DNA from: a virus
IMG/VR virus record: IMGVR_UViG_3300046515_000113
Coordinates: 1-52,233 of that record
Direction: 5' to 3' (one strand)
DNA length: 52,233 bases
Translations under genes and position numbers: made by a program
Part shown: positions 27,976 to 36,764 of the stretch, in pieces
Numbering within the stretch: position 1 is the stretch's first letter
Layout: every line of letters starts with the position of its first letter
Notes under the pieces: generated by a model
Seen by the model: the letters and a program-made list of their open reading frames with translations, nothing else
The model's database searches: none
What the model was told of the DNA's origin: nothing

Positions 27976-29391
27976 ATGGCGAATTTCAGCACTCCCCGGG
28001 CAGAGTACGCACAAGCCCTGCCTGGCTGGCAGTTGGTGAAACGCTGCGTAGCCGGTGCGCGAGAGGTGCGCAAGCACGACGAATACCTGCCGATGCCAGA
28101 TCCGGAAAACAAATCACCGGAAAATCTGGCTCGATACAAGCAGTACAAGAAGCGGGCGATGTTCCTCAACATCACCGGTCGCACTCGCACCGGTCTCATG
28201 GGGGCGGTTTTTCGCAAGACGGCCGAACTATCCCTGCCGACTGCGGTGGGGTACTTGAAGGAGAACGCCAGCGGCGACGGCACCAGCCTTGAGCAGTTGT
28301 CGAAGGAGTCGGTTGGCGAGTGCCTGGACAGCGGGCGAGGCGGCTTTCTGGTCGACTTCCCGACCGTGGCCACTGAAAGCGGTGTCAGCTCGATGGCTGA
28401 CCTTGCCACCAAGCGCGCCCTGATCCACCACTACGACGCGCTGTCGATTATTGACTGGGATGAGCAGGTGATCGACGGCGTAAAGCGTCTGGTGTACGTG
28501 AATCTGCGGGAGTGCGTGTCTGAGTTCAACGCTATCGACCTGTCCCGCGAGACATACACGCAGAACCGGGTCTTGCTGCTGGTCGACGGGAAATACGTAC
28601 AGCGTGTCTACAAGGAAGGCGAAGAAAGCGTCGAGGAGACGCAGCCTACTGACAAGGCTGGCAAGTCCTTCGATCACATCCCGTTCAGCTTCTACGGCGC
28701 CCAGAACAACGACGCCAGTATCGACAAGTCGCCGCTGGAAGACCTGGCCGACGTCAACATCCTGCACTACGGCAACAGCGCTACGGTGGAAGAGAGCGGC
28801 TTCATCAGTAGCCAGCCCACGCTGTTCATCACCACAAGTATCGACGCCGACGAGTTCGCGAGACTCAATCCGAACGGGATGCACATCGGCTCTCGTCGCG
28901 GGCACAACCTTGGCAAGTCCGGGTCTGCGGTCATGTTGCAGGCCACTGAAACCCAACTCGCCCGCACCCTGATGAAGGACAAGGAAGAGCAGATGCTGAT
29001 GATCGGCGCCCGTGTCGTCCAGAAGGGCAGCGGCGCCGAGACGGCAGAGGCTGTTCGAATCCGGTACAGCTCGGACAACAGCGTGCTGGGCACAATCGCC
29101 GGCAACGTATCCGAGGCCCTGAAGCGAGCAATCCTCGACGCCGAGCGCTTCATGATGGATGCGCCGGACGAGAAGGGCACCGTGTTCTGGTTAAACCAGT
29201 CGTTCTTCGACGAAACCATGACCGCGCAAGACATCCTCGCCCAGGTGCAGCTGTGGCAGCAGGGCTTCATTGCGAAGTCGGATGTTCGGGTTAACCTGCG
29301 TCAGGGCGGCGTGCTTGAAGCGGATCGCACCGACGATAAGATCGATGAAGAGCTGGCCAGCGCGCCACCGGTAGGCGGGAACGATGAGTAA
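27976..29391 (+). CDS. Portal protein (DUF4055-like)
   Basis: The 471-residue protein resembles the DUF4055 phage structural family (MPDPENKSPENLARYKQYKKR, FLNITGRTRTGLMGAVFRK, GRGGFLVDFP). It stands between TerL and the MuF-like protein, the place of the portal. It should form the dodecameric channel at the capsid vertex. The start at 27976 has GAGG seven bases upstream. It overlaps the next gene by eight bases. Confidence 0.8.
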   Translation: MANFSTPRAEYAQALPGWQLVKRCVAGAREVRKHDEYLPMPDPENKSPENLARYKQYKKRAMFLNITGRTRTGLMGAVFRKTAELSLPTAVGYLKENASGDGTSLEQLSKESVGECLDSGRGGFLVDFPTVATESGVSSMADLATKRALIHHYDALSIIDWDEQVIDGVKRLVYVNLRECVSEFNAIDLSRETYTQNRVLLLVDGKYVQRVYKEGEESVEETQPTDKAGKSFDHIPFSFYGAQNNDASIDKSPLEDLADVNILHYGNSATVEESGFISSQPTLFITTSIDADEFARLNPNGMHIGSRRGHNLGKSGSAVMLQATETQLARTLMKDKEEQMLMIGARVVQKGSGAETAEAVRIRYSSDNSVLGTIAGNVSEALKRAILDAERFMMDAPDEKGTVFWLNQSFFDETMTAQDILAQVQLWQQGFIAKSDVRVNLRQGGVLEADRTDDKIDEELASAPPVGGNDE

Positions 29392-30433
29392 TGAAGGCTT
29401 TCTTGAGGACGCCGCCACACGGCACCAGATTTACGTCCAGCGGTATGCCGGCGGAAACCTGAAGCGCGTGGCGTCGTTCATCAGCAAAGCAATCAAGACC
29501 GCCAAGCAGCGCGTGTCGGACGGCCTGAGCACTTACGGTACTCGTCGGTACAACACTCAGATCGAAACGCTTCAGGGCGACTTGCGGGGCATCTACGACG
29601 ATCTCAAAGGGCGCGCTCAGCTAGATCTCGGCGAGTTCGCCACCTACGAGGCCCAGTTCAACGCGACGATGTTGGGCAAGGTTGTCCGTGCGGTGGTTCA
29701 GCTCAATGTGCCATCGGCCGAGATGATCTCCGCAGCAGCCCTAGCTGATCCGCTGCAGCTCGAAGCACGCAAGGGCATTCAGCGCATCAGTATCAGCGGT
29801 GCGCTCGACCAGTTTGGTACGAAGAAGGCGGCCGAGATCATCGGCGAGATTCAGATCGGTTCCAGCCTGGGCGAAACCAGCCAGCAGATCAGCCGGCGTC
29901 TGACCGGCATTCATCAGTTGCAGCAGGATCAGGCCGGCGCACTGGTTCGCACCATGACCAACCACATCGCCAGCACGGCGCGAGTGGAAACGCTGAAGGC
30001 GAACGACGACATCCTCGTAGGGATGCGCAGGGTGGCGACTCTGGACTCGAAGACCACACTGTTCTGCATGAGCGTGGACCAGACGGTGATCCCGCTGGAC
30101 GGGCCAAAGCCGCCGTATCACTGGGGCTGCCGCACCACACTGATTCCGGTGCTGAAGGATGAGTTTGCACGCGAGATCAAAGGCTCGACGCGGCCGTCAA
30201 TCGGCCCTGATGGGGTTACGCTTGTACCGAGCAAGACGAGCTATCAGGAATGGCTGGCACGGCAGCCCGCCACCTTCCAGCGCGACATCCTCGGGCCCAA
30301 CAGGTATGCCCTGTTCACGAAGGGCGAGTTGACCCTGGACAGATTTATCGATGACAACGGCAAGACTCTGACCCTCCAGCAGTTGAGAGACCTTGAGCCG
30401 CTGGCGTTTGAGCGGGCCAGATTGGTAATCTGA
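29384..30433 (+). CDS. MuF-like minor head protein
   Basis: The 349-residue protein has a helical N-terminal part and the Mu gpF C-terminal box: TMTNHIASTARVETLKAND, TLDSKTTLFCMSVDQ, PPYHWGCRTTLIPV (residues 200-265). Such proteins attach to the portal and are often ejected or needed for head assembly. Confidence 0.85.
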   Translation: MSNEGFLEDAATRHQIYVQRYAGGNLKRVASFISKAIKTAKQRVSDGLSTYGTRRYNTQIETLQGDLRGIYDDLKGRAQLDLGEFATYEAQFNATMLGKVVRAVVQLNVPSAEMISAAALADPLQLEARKGIQRISISGALDQFGTKKAAEIIGEIQIGSSLGETSQQISRRLTGIHQLQQDQAGALVRTMTNHIASTARVETLKANDDILVGMRRVATLDSKTTLFCMSVDQTVIPLDGPKPPYHWGCRTTLIPVLKDEFAREIKGSTRPSIGPDGVTLVPSKTSYQEWLARQPATFQRDILGPNRYALFTKGELTLDRFIDDNGKTLTLQQLRDLEPLAFERARLVI

Positions 30434-30457
30434 GAATTTCGATGCTAGGAAACGCTC

Positions 30458-30829
30458 ATGCTTGCAAGTCTCATGGATGAAGAGTCGATTTATCTCACTG
30501 AAGTCTTATGTCGTTTGTTGGGCATCGGTATAGCACGCAGACGGTCTGGAACAGATGCTGAGCTCTATTCAGCTTTGTCTGAGCTTCACGAGCTTCTGAT
30601 ATCGCTTGATGGAGATGCGTATGTGGAGACGGACATTGTTCTAAACGCAATCTTTGAGTTTCCAGACATTGAAGAAACCTTTTATGCAGAATGCGAGCCG
30701 TTGCTTTCCTCTAGCTCGACAACTGAATTCGCGACAGCTTTAAACAATATTTACAACAGAGCAGAACACTTACTGGAGTTCGTTAATGAGCATCAATCTG
30801 CTCATGTTTATTACATGGCGATCTACTAG
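30458..30829 (+). CDS. Moron between head genes
   Basis: A 123-residue acidic, helical protein (DEESIYLTEVLCRLLGIGIA, SELHELLISLDGDAYVETDI, NIYNRAEHLLEFVNEH). It is AT-rich compared with the head genes, has AGGA before the start, and is followed at once by its own strong terminator. This is the classic moron layout in a late operon. Function unknown. Confidence 0.65.
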   Translation: MLASLMDEESIYLTEVLCRLLGIGIARRRSGTDAELYSALSELHELLISLDGDAYVETDIVLNAIFEFPDIEETFYAECEPLLSSSSTTEFATALNNIYNRAEHLLEFVNEHQSAHVYYMAIY

Positions 30830-30853
30830 AAAGGTCTGCCAAGGATTTCAAAC

Positions 30854-30875
30854 ACCCGCTCCGGCGGGTTTTTTT
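30854..30875 (+). terminator. Terminator after the head moron
   Basis: ACCCGC (30854-30859) pairs with GCGGGT (30864-30869) around TCCG, followed by seven T. Late transcription must read through it, which implies antitermination. Confidence 0.85.
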
Positions 30876-30918
30876 ATGCCCGCAGGCAGGGCCTGCACTA
30901 CGTCTCTGGGAGATAGCA

Positions 30919-31629
30919 ATGACCTTGAAATTCCAACTGGACAGCCTCGATGGCGTCGACGAATCCATTCAGGCCCTGTACGTCGAGAAGGACGGCAAGT
31001 TCGTTCTCGGCATTGAAGGGCTGCCACAGCCGGAAGATGTTTCCGGTCTGAAATCCAAAGTCCAAGAGCTCCTGGACGAGAAGAAGGCAGAAGCCGAGAA
31101 GCGTAAAGCCGCTGAGGATCAGGCGCGACTGGATCGCGAAGAGGCGCTGCGCAAGTCCGGCAACGTCGAAGAGCTCGAAAAGTCCTGGTCTGAGAAGTAC
31201 GCACGCCGCGAAGCTGAGCTTACCGGCCAACTCGAAAGCACGAATAGCACACTGCAAGGCCAGATCCGGGATCTGACCGTGGGCCGTACTGCTACCGAGA
31301 TCGCGACCGCTCTGGCCATTCCGGGCAGCTCCAAGGCGTTGCTTCCCCACATCGAACGCCGGCTCAGCGTTGAGCAACGCGACGGCAAACCAACCGTCGT
31401 CGTGCTGGACGCGGCCGGCAAGCTCTCGGCGGCAACGCTGGACGAGCTGAAAGCAGAATTTACCAACGATCCGGCCTTTGGCCCGCTGATCGCTGGCAGC
31501 AAGGCATCGGGCGGCGGGGCCGGCGGTGCTGGGAAAGGCGGCGGGGCCGCAAAAGGAAACATCGGCGGCACCAAAGAGGAACGACAGGCCGCAATCGCGA
31601 GCCGGTTCCCAGACCTCCCTCAGAAATAA
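30919..31629 (+). CDS. Scaffolding protein
   Basis: The 236-residue protein has a charged coiled-coil centre (KSKVQELLDEKKAEAEKRKA, REEALRKSGNVEELEKSWSE) and a Gly/Ala-rich C-terminus (GGGAGGAGKGGGAAKG). It directly precedes the capsid gene. This is the usual form and place of a capsid scaffold, which guides prohead assembly and then leaves. Confidence 0.85.
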   Translation: MTLKFQLDSLDGVDESIQALYVEKDGKFVLGIEGLPQPEDVSGLKSKVQELLDEKKAEAEKRKAAEDQARLDREEALRKSGNVEELEKSWSEKYARREAELTGQLESTNSTLQGQIRDLTVGRTATEIATALAIPGSSKALLPHIERRLSVEQRDGKPTVVVLDAAGKLSAATLDELKAEFTNDPAFGPLIAGSKASGGGAGGAGKGGGAAKGNIGGTKEERQAAIASRFPDLPQK

Positions 31630-31641
31630 GGAAAATCACTC

Positions 31642-32610
31642 ATGTCCCTGTCGCAAATGCAGGTCTTCAACGAATACGTAATGCCGGCGACCATCGAGAC
31701 GCTGGACCAGATGCTGGTGGCGTTCAACGCTGCCAGTCGTGGTGCCATCCTGCTTTCGCCTGACGGCTTCACCGGCGACTTCCTTCAGGAGTCGTTCTTC
31801 CAGACCCTGGCTGCCGCCCAGCGCCGCGTCGATCGCTACGCCGCCAACGGCGCCGCACCGATCACCGACCTGACCGAGCTGAAGAACTCCTCGGTAAAAG
31901 TGGCAGGCGGCTTCGGCCCGATCCGCTACGAGCCTTCGCAGATGACTTGGCTGGAGCGCCCAACCGCACAGGGCATCGAAGTCGCATCGCGCGCGTTCGC
32001 CGAGATCCTGCTGAAGGATCAGCTGAACACCGCGATCGCTGCTCTGGTGGCTGCTATCACTGCCCAAGCGGCGGCGGTGAACGACGTATCTGCAACCGCT
32101 GGTATCAGTCAGGCCGCGCTGAACAACGCTCACGCGAAGTTTGGCGATGCGAGTCAGTCGCTGGTCACCCAGATCATGCAGGGCACCACCTACCACAAAC
32201 TGGTCGGCCAGGCGCTCACCAACAGCGAGCAGCTGTTCCAGGCCGGCAACGTTCGCGTGGTGGACATCCTCGGCAAGATCTCGGTTGTCACCGACGCTCC
32301 AGCGCTCATGCAGACCGGTACGCCGAACAAGGAAATCGTCCTGTCGCTGGTGCAAGGCGCGGCGATGGTGCACGACGGTCGGGACATCATCAGCAACGTC
32401 CAGACCACCAACGGAAAGGAGCGCATCGAGACCACTCTGCAGACCGACTACACCTTCGGCCTGGGCCTGAAGGGTTACACCTGGGATACCACCGCCGGTG
32501 GCAAGTCGCCGACCGACGCCGAGCTGGCGACCGGCACCAACTGGGACAAGACCGCCACCAGCATCAAGCACACCGCCGGTGTGGCTGTGATCGGTGACGC
32601 CTCCAAGTAA
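31642..32610 (+). CDS. Major capsid protein
   Basis: The 322-residue protein follows the scaffold gene with AAGGA upstream. Segments such as LLSPDGFTGDFLQESFFQTL, AKFGDASQSLVTQIMQGTTY and MVHDGRDIISNVQTTNGKER resemble phage coat proteins of the HK97 fold found after DUF4055/MuF head genes. The product should build the icosahedral shell. No protease gene is nearby, in line with the use of a separate scaffold. Confidence 0.85.
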   Translation: MSLSQMQVFNEYVMPATIETLDQMLVAFNAASRGAILLSPDGFTGDFLQESFFQTLAAAQRRVDRYAANGAAPITDLTELKNSSVKVAGGFGPIRYEPSQMTWLERPTAQGIEVASRAFAEILLKDQLNTAIAALVAAITAQAAAVNDVSATAGISQAALNNAHAKFGDASQSLVTQIMQGTTYHKLVGQALTNSEQLFQAGNVRVVDILGKISVVTDAPALMQTGTPNKEIVLSLVQGAAMVHDGRDIISNVQTTNGKERIETTLQTDYTFGLGLKGYTWDTTAGGKSPTDAELATGTNWDKTATSIKHTAGVAVIGDASK

Positions 32611-32659
32611 CCCTGACTGCTGAGCCGGGCGGTGTGCCCGGCTCAGCGAGGACATGATC

Positions 32660-33244
32660 ATGAGCAACAAAATCTGGTATCTGCCCGGCCCGTTCCACCA
32701 GTATCGGGAAAACGTGAAAGAGCTGGCTAAGGAATACGGTTTGCGCATCGTCGACGCGAACGTCACCGAAGACCGCGAGGGTGAAGCTGTTGATGTGCCT
32801 GAAGTGACACTGCGACAGGCAGCTCCGGTGCCGGTCCTGGTGATCGACGGCCAAGGCGGTGTTGATGGCGCAGCGCTGCAGGGGCTGATCGACAAGTTGA
32901 ATGCAGAGCGCGACAGCGTCGTGCTGTTGATCGAAGCGGCCGAGGGTCTCGCTCCACTGGAACATCCTGGCGCCGGCGAACTGCCGATTCGGCTGTTCGA
33001 TGCATTGACCTCCATTCACGAAGGCATCGCCTCACTGAAGAGCAAGCGCGATGAACTGCTGGGTGAAGTTGAATCGCTCCGCGCAGAAGTCGTGCGGCTG
33101 ACTCCTGCACCGCAGAGCAACGGCTCAGCTCTCGATGATCTTACCGTCGTGCAGATCAAGGAACAGCTCGACGCCAAGGGCGTGACCTACAAGGTCAACG
33201 ACTCGAAGCCTGAGCTGCTCGCTCTGCTGAAAGCCAACCAGTAA
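32660..33244 (+). CDS. Head protein with SAP/HeH-like C-terminus
   Basis: A 194-residue protein with a coiled-coil middle (SIHEGIASLKSKRDELLGEV) and a C-terminal LTVVQIKEQLDAKGVTYKVNDSKPELLALL (about 160-190), a HeH/SAP-like DNA-binding unit common in phage head-region proteins. The ATG at 32660 is favoured by GAGG eight bases upstream over one six bases earlier. Probably a minor head or head-completion protein. Confidence 0.7.
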   Translation: MSNKIWYLPGPFHQYRENVKELAKEYGLRIVDANVTEDREGEAVDVPEVTLRQAAPVPVLVIDGQGGVDGAALQGLIDKLNAERDSVVLLIEAAEGLAPLEHPGAGELPIRLFDALTSIHEGIASLKSKRDELLGEVESLRAEVVRLTPAPQSNGSALDDLTVVQIKEQLDAKGVTYKVNDSKPELLALLKANQ

Positions 33245-33284
33245 TACCCGGGGCTTCGGCCCCACTCATTCAAGCGGAGGCCTG

Positions 33285-33674
33285 ATGGCTACCTACATCA
33301 CCGTGGCGGACGTTGACGCCGAGCTCGGGGCTTCGTGGGCTCCAGATGACAAGAAGGCCCGGGCGGTGTTGCAGGCGAATGCCTATATGACATCGCTCAA
33401 CCTGGTCGGCATTGATATGGCCGCAATTCCCGAAGAGGTGAAGCAGGCCGGCGCGGAACTGGCGAAGACAGCCGCCGACGGTAAGCTGTACCAACAGAGG
33501 ACGGAAGGCAATCTGGAAGCAAAGACCGTGAAAGCGGGCTCGGTGACCACCAGCAAGACTTTCGGCTCGCTGGATAGCAGCAAGATTATCGCTCAGCCGG
33601 GTGATGTCCAGTTCGCTCTGGCGCTCCTTGATCCGTGGATGCGGAGCGCATACAGCTTCGACGTGTACAGGTGA
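33285..33674 (+). CDS. Head-tail connector (DnaT-like fold)
   Basis: The 129-residue protein (ITVADVDAELGASW, ARAVLQANAYMTSLNLVG, FALALLDPWMRS) resembles the helical DnaT-like or gp6-type connector proteins placed after capsid genes. It should form part of the ring under the portal. The assignment is by position and pattern. Confidence 0.7.
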   Translation: MATYITVADVDAELGASWAPDDKKARAVLQANAYMTSLNLVGIDMAAIPEEVKQAGAELAKTAADGKLYQQRTEGNLEAKTVKAGSVTTSKTFGSLDSSKIIAQPGDVQFALALLDPWMRSAYSFDVYR

Positions 33675-33677
33675 CCC

Positions 33678-34037
33678 ATGGGCCTACGTGAAGAGATCCA
33701 GGCGGATCTGGCCGAGGCCTTCGACACTGATCTGGCGGACGCAGTGAAGCCATTCAGCGGTGGCGTGACGCTGCCGGGAACATGGGATCCGGTCAATGAG
33801 GTGGCGGGCGACCCTGTTGTCATCGCCTACACCGGTCGGGGCGTGTTCGACGCGTTCAAGATTGCTCAGGTCGATGGCGTGAACATCCGCGCCACCGACC
33901 AGCTGCTGATCGCGCTGACCAACGAAACGATCGGCGGGGTTCCGGACATCGGCCACAAGATCAACGATTTCGACGTGGTCAACGTCCAGACCGACCCGGC
34001 CGGCGCCCATTACGAGATCCAGCTGAGGAAAGTCTGA
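33678..34037 (+). CDS. Head closure / neck protein
   Basis: A 119-residue, mostly beta protein (GGVTLPGTWDPVNEVAGDPV, FDVVNVQTDPAGAHYEIQL) located between the connector and the HK97-gp10-like protein. Head-closure proteins have this size and position. It shares one base with the next gene (TGATG). Confidence 0.65.
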   Translation: MGLREEIQADLAEAFDTDLADAVKPFSGGVTLPGTWDPVNEVAGDPVVIAYTGRGVFDAFKIAQVDGVNIRATDQLLIALTNETIGGVPDIGHKINDFDVVNVQTDPAGAHYEIQLRKV

Positions 34038-34612
34038 TGTCGAACAAGGCGGGCTGGAGCCATAGCCTCACGGACTTCGCCGATCAGGCTGGCGAGGACA
34101 TCACCCAGATGGCGCGCGTCATCGCGACCGCCATGCTCACGGAAGTGGTGAACCGCTCGCCGGTCGGCAACCCCGACCTATGGCAGGCCAACGTTGCGCT
34201 GCGCACAAAAAACGTGGCGCTGGCAGATGCCTATGACGCGAACGTCGACGCCCGCAACGCGGCGCGCACCGGTGGCAGGGCATTCAAGAAGCTGACCAAG
34301 CGCGAGCGCGAAGAGAACTACTTCGTCAAAGCCCAAGCCGCGGGGAAGGGCTACATCGGCGGCACGTTCCGAGGAAGTCACCTGGTATCTATCGGCACGC
34401 CCGACATGACCGTGACCGACAACGTCGACCCGTCCGGCCGCGAAACGATCAGCAAGGGCAGCATGCTCATCAAGGCATCAGGCCAGTTTCCCGTCATCTA
34501 CATCCAAACGAACAGCCCCTACGGCGAGATGCTGGAACTGGGGCATTCCACGCAGGCGCCCGGCGGGGTTTATGACCTCGCGTTCATCGGCGTATCCGAG
34601 GCCTACAAATGA
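34037..34612 (+). CDS. Tail completion / neck protein (HK97 gp10-like)
   Basis: The 191-residue protein has an N-terminal helix (ITQMARVIATAMLTEVVNRS) followed by PVGNPDLW and a C-terminal YGEMLELGHSTQAPGGVYDL. This is the feature set of the HK97 gp10-type neck family (membrane-distal PxGxP and E-x-G boxes). It should join tail to head. Confidence 0.8.
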   Translation: MSNKAGWSHSLTDFADQAGEDITQMARVIATAMLTEVVNRSPVGNPDLWQANVALRTKNVALADAYDANVDARNAARTGGRAFKKLTKREREENYFVKAQAAGKGYIGGTFRGSHLVSIGTPDMTVTDNVDPSGRETISKGSMLIKASGQFPVIYIQTNSPYGEMLELGHSTQAPGGVYDLAFIGVSEAYK

Positions 34613-35004
34613 CCTTCGAGCAAATCAGGGCGCTCATCACTGCGCGTATGGTTGCCTTCACCGGAATTGACCAGGCGCGGATCGATTACCCGAACCAGCC
34701 GGAAGTGTTCACGCCGCCGACGACCGGCCTCTGGTGCCGGCTGAACATCCAGTACGCATCGGCATTCATGGCTGGCATGGCCGACCGACCCCACACCCGC
34801 AAACCCGGGCAGATCAGCATTCAATGCTTCGCCCGGGAGCGCACCGGCACCAAAGCCATCAACGAACTGGCCGACACGCTCGAAGCGCACTTCGCCTACT
34901 GGATGTCCGGCGACCTTGAATGTATGGAAGCCAGCCAAGTGGTGGCCGGCGAGTTCGAGGGCTTCTACCAAATCAACGTCAACATCCGGTTTCGCGCCGG
35001 CTGA
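34609..35004 (+). CDS. Tail terminator protein
   Basis: The 131-residue protein (FEQIRALITARMVAFTG, WCRLNIQYASAFMAG, GTKAINELADTLEAHF, FYQINVNIRF) fits the lambda gpU/DUF4128 pattern by size, strand-helix pattern and place before the tail tube gene. It caps the growing tail tube. ATGA overlap with the previous gene. Confidence 0.7.
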   Translation: MTFEQIRALITARMVAFTGIDQARIDYPNQPEVFTPPTTGLWCRLNIQYASAFMAGMADRPHTRKPGQISIQCFARERTGTKAINELADTLEAHFAYWMSGDLECMEASQVVAGEFEGFYQINVNIRFRAG

Positions 35005-35006
35005 AA

Positions 35007-35216
35007 TTATCGCGAAACAAGCCGGACACCGATCGCGCCAAACGGGGCGGTCTCAAATGCATCCTCGCCAGCCCATTCAGCAACTCGGTCGATATCGGCA
35101 TCGGTGATGTGATCGAGATCAATAAGCAGGCCCGGCTTGTCTTTTAGCCGAAGCTCGCTTTTGCCCTGTACGAAGTATTCGTTTAGCCAAGCGTTTCTCA
35201 CACAGATCTGTTTCAT
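35007..35216 (-). CDS. Reverse-strand moron in the tail operon
   Basis: A 69-residue acidic protein (LRLKDKPGLLIDLDHITDAD, DRVAEWAGEDAFETAPFG) on the minus strand between tail terminator and tail tube genes, with GAGGG six bases before the start. A plus-strand terminator lies beside its 5' end. It is probably expressed in the lysogen. Function unknown; superinfection control is a fair guess. Confidence 0.65.
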   Translation of the reverse strand: MKQICVRNAWLNEYFVQGKSELRLKDKPGLLIDLDHITDADIDRVAEWAGEDAFETAPFGAIGVRLVSR

Positions 35217-35241
35217 GTGACGCCCTCAAAAAAACCAGTGT

Positions 35242-35263
35242 AACCCGCCTTCGCGGGTTTTTT
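35242..35263 (+). terminator. Terminator before the tail tube gene
   Basis: AACCCGC (35242-35248) pairs with GCGGGTT (35253-35259) around CTTC, followed by six T. It blocks rightward transcripts unless they are antiterminated. Confidence 0.85.
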
Positions 35264-35286
35264 ATTACCGCGAATAGGAGGCTCCA

Positions 35287-36207
35287 ATGAGCTCTGGCGC
35301 AAAAGTTGTAAGCCACATCATTGCGGAGGTGACGCCCGGCGTTACTCCCACCGGCACCTGGGACACGCTACGCCTCACCGGCAACGCGCTGACCCCTACC
35401 GTTAACACCGAAGTCAGCGACGAAATCACCGACACCCGCCTGAGCCAAGGCTCGGTGGCCACCAGCATCGATATTGGCGGCGATCTGACATCTGAATTCT
35501 CGTTCGGCTCGTTCGACCAGCTGCTGGAGGCCGCGTTTTACGGCAACTGGACTGGCAACGTGCTGAGTGTTGGCGATACCCGCCACACCTTCAGCATCGC
35601 CAAGGGCTACGACGACGTCGGCGTCTACGGCGTGTTCAAGGGCGCGCACGTATCGACCTTCGCGCTCGACATCCCGTCGGAAGGCAAGGTGACCGCCACG
35701 TTCAACATGGCGTGCCTGGACTACACCGACGGCGACACGCCGATTGTCGTTTCGCCGAATGCGCCGACCACCACCCCGTTCCTGTCGAACAATAACGTCG
35801 GCACGATCCTGGTGAACGGCCAGTCGCTGGAAGGAGTGGCCTGTGTCTCGGCCATGACCGTGAATCTGGATAACAGCCTGCAGACTCAGCGCTGCCTTGG
35901 CTCCGATCGTCTCGGGCCGGGCGCGCACATCGCCACCGAGGCGGCGGTCACCGGCAGCATCACGCTGGCCTGGTCGAAGCGCGCGTGGGAGATCTGGAAG
36001 AACACCTTCACCCGGACGCCGATCGCAGTTGTCTTCCCGATCACCGACTCGCTGGGCAACAAGTACACGTTCAACTTCCCGGCCGTGGAAGTGGACGGCG
36101 AGCTGCCGAACGGTGGTAAGCGCGACCTGATCGAGGTGACGCTGAACTACACCGTCGCCAAGCTCAGCCCGACCATCACCCGCGAAGCGGCTGATCCAAC
36201 CCCGTAA
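35287..36207 (+). CDS. Major tail tube protein
   Basis: The 306-residue beta-rich protein (VSHIIAEVTPGVTPTGTW, SQGSVATSIDIGGDLTSEFS, FDQLLEAAFYGNW) matches the tail tube family of siphophages and myophages. It should polymerise into the tail tube on the tape measure. AGGAGG precedes the start. Confidence 0.85.
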   Translation: MSSGAKVVSHIIAEVTPGVTPTGTWDTLRLTGNALTPTVNTEVSDEITDTRLSQGSVATSIDIGGDLTSEFSFGSFDQLLEAAFYGNWTGNVLSVGDTRHTFSIAKGYDDVGVYGVFKGAHVSTFALDIPSEGKVTATFNMACLDYTDGDTPIVVSPNAPTTTPFLSNNNVGTILVNGQSLEGVACVSAMTVNLDNSLQTQRCLGSDRLGPGAHIATEAAVTGSITLAWSKRAWEIWKNTFTRTPIAVVFPITDSLGNKYTFNFPAVEVDGELPNGGKRDLIEVTLNYTVAKLSPTITREAADPTP

Positions 36208-36214
36208 AACCTTT

Positions 36215-36254
36215 GGCTCCCTCGGTTCAGACGCCGGCCGGGGGAGCCCTTTTA
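36215..36254 (+). terminator. Hairpin after the tail tube gene
   Basis: GGCTCCC (36215-36221) pairs with GGGAGCC (36242-36248), with an inner CGG/CCG pair and TTTT after it. A terminator here would lower chaperone expression relative to tube protein, a usual arrangement. Confidence 0.6.
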
Positions 36255-36278
36255 TTGGCGTGGCGTTGAGGAATTGAA

Positions 36279-36764
36279 ATGGCTCTGCAACTGGGCAAGA
36301 AGAAGCCGGCGATCGCCGGTGAGCGCTGGGCGAAGTTCGACGAAGACACCAAGATCCTGCTGGCCAGCATCGACAATCCTGAATATCAAGTAGCACTTGA
36401 GCGCATGCGCCGCCGCATTCAGCGCAATGACGCGCGGTTCGAGGAAGGCCAGGTGGGCGTGATCGCTGGCGAAATGACTGAGCACCAGAACCACGCAATG
36501 CTGCTCAGCCATTTCATCGTGAAGGACTGGGAGGGCGTGCTGGATGCCGACGGCAATCCGATCAAGTACAGCCCGCCCGTAGCTGCTGAGCTGCTGGAAA
36601 ACAACATCGAGTTCTTCGTCTTCGTCCTGCGCGAAGGCGCGCTTGCCGCCAACGATGCTGCCGAAGAGCGGGCTGAGTCAGTGGGAAAGCAGTCGCCCGC
36701 TTCGAGTGGGAGCAAGAGTGGGCCGGGGAAAGCGAAAAGCGCCGGGCGGTCTACTCGCGCCTGA
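36279..36764 (+). CDS. Tail assembly chaperone (G-like)
   Basis: The 161-residue protein (KKKPAIAGERWAKFDEDTKI, EYQVALERMRRRIQRND) is the zero-frame product of a G/GT pair. It sits between tail tube and tape measure. The last 25 residues after the slip site are Ser/Gly/Lys-rich and probably disordered. It should coat the tape measure protein during tail assembly. Confidence 0.8.
   Translation: MALQLGKKKPAIAGERWAKFDEDTKILLASIDNPEYQVALERMRRRIQRNDARFEEGQVGVIAGEMTEHQNHAMLLSHFIVKDWEGVLDADGNPIKYSPPVAAELLENNIEFFVFVLREGALAANDAAEERAESVGKQSPASSGSKSGPGKAKSAGRSTRA

Noticed and set aside
31636-33015. Long minus-strand frame of 459 codons
   Set aside because: Antisense shadow of the capsid and head protein genes caused by high GC at third positions.
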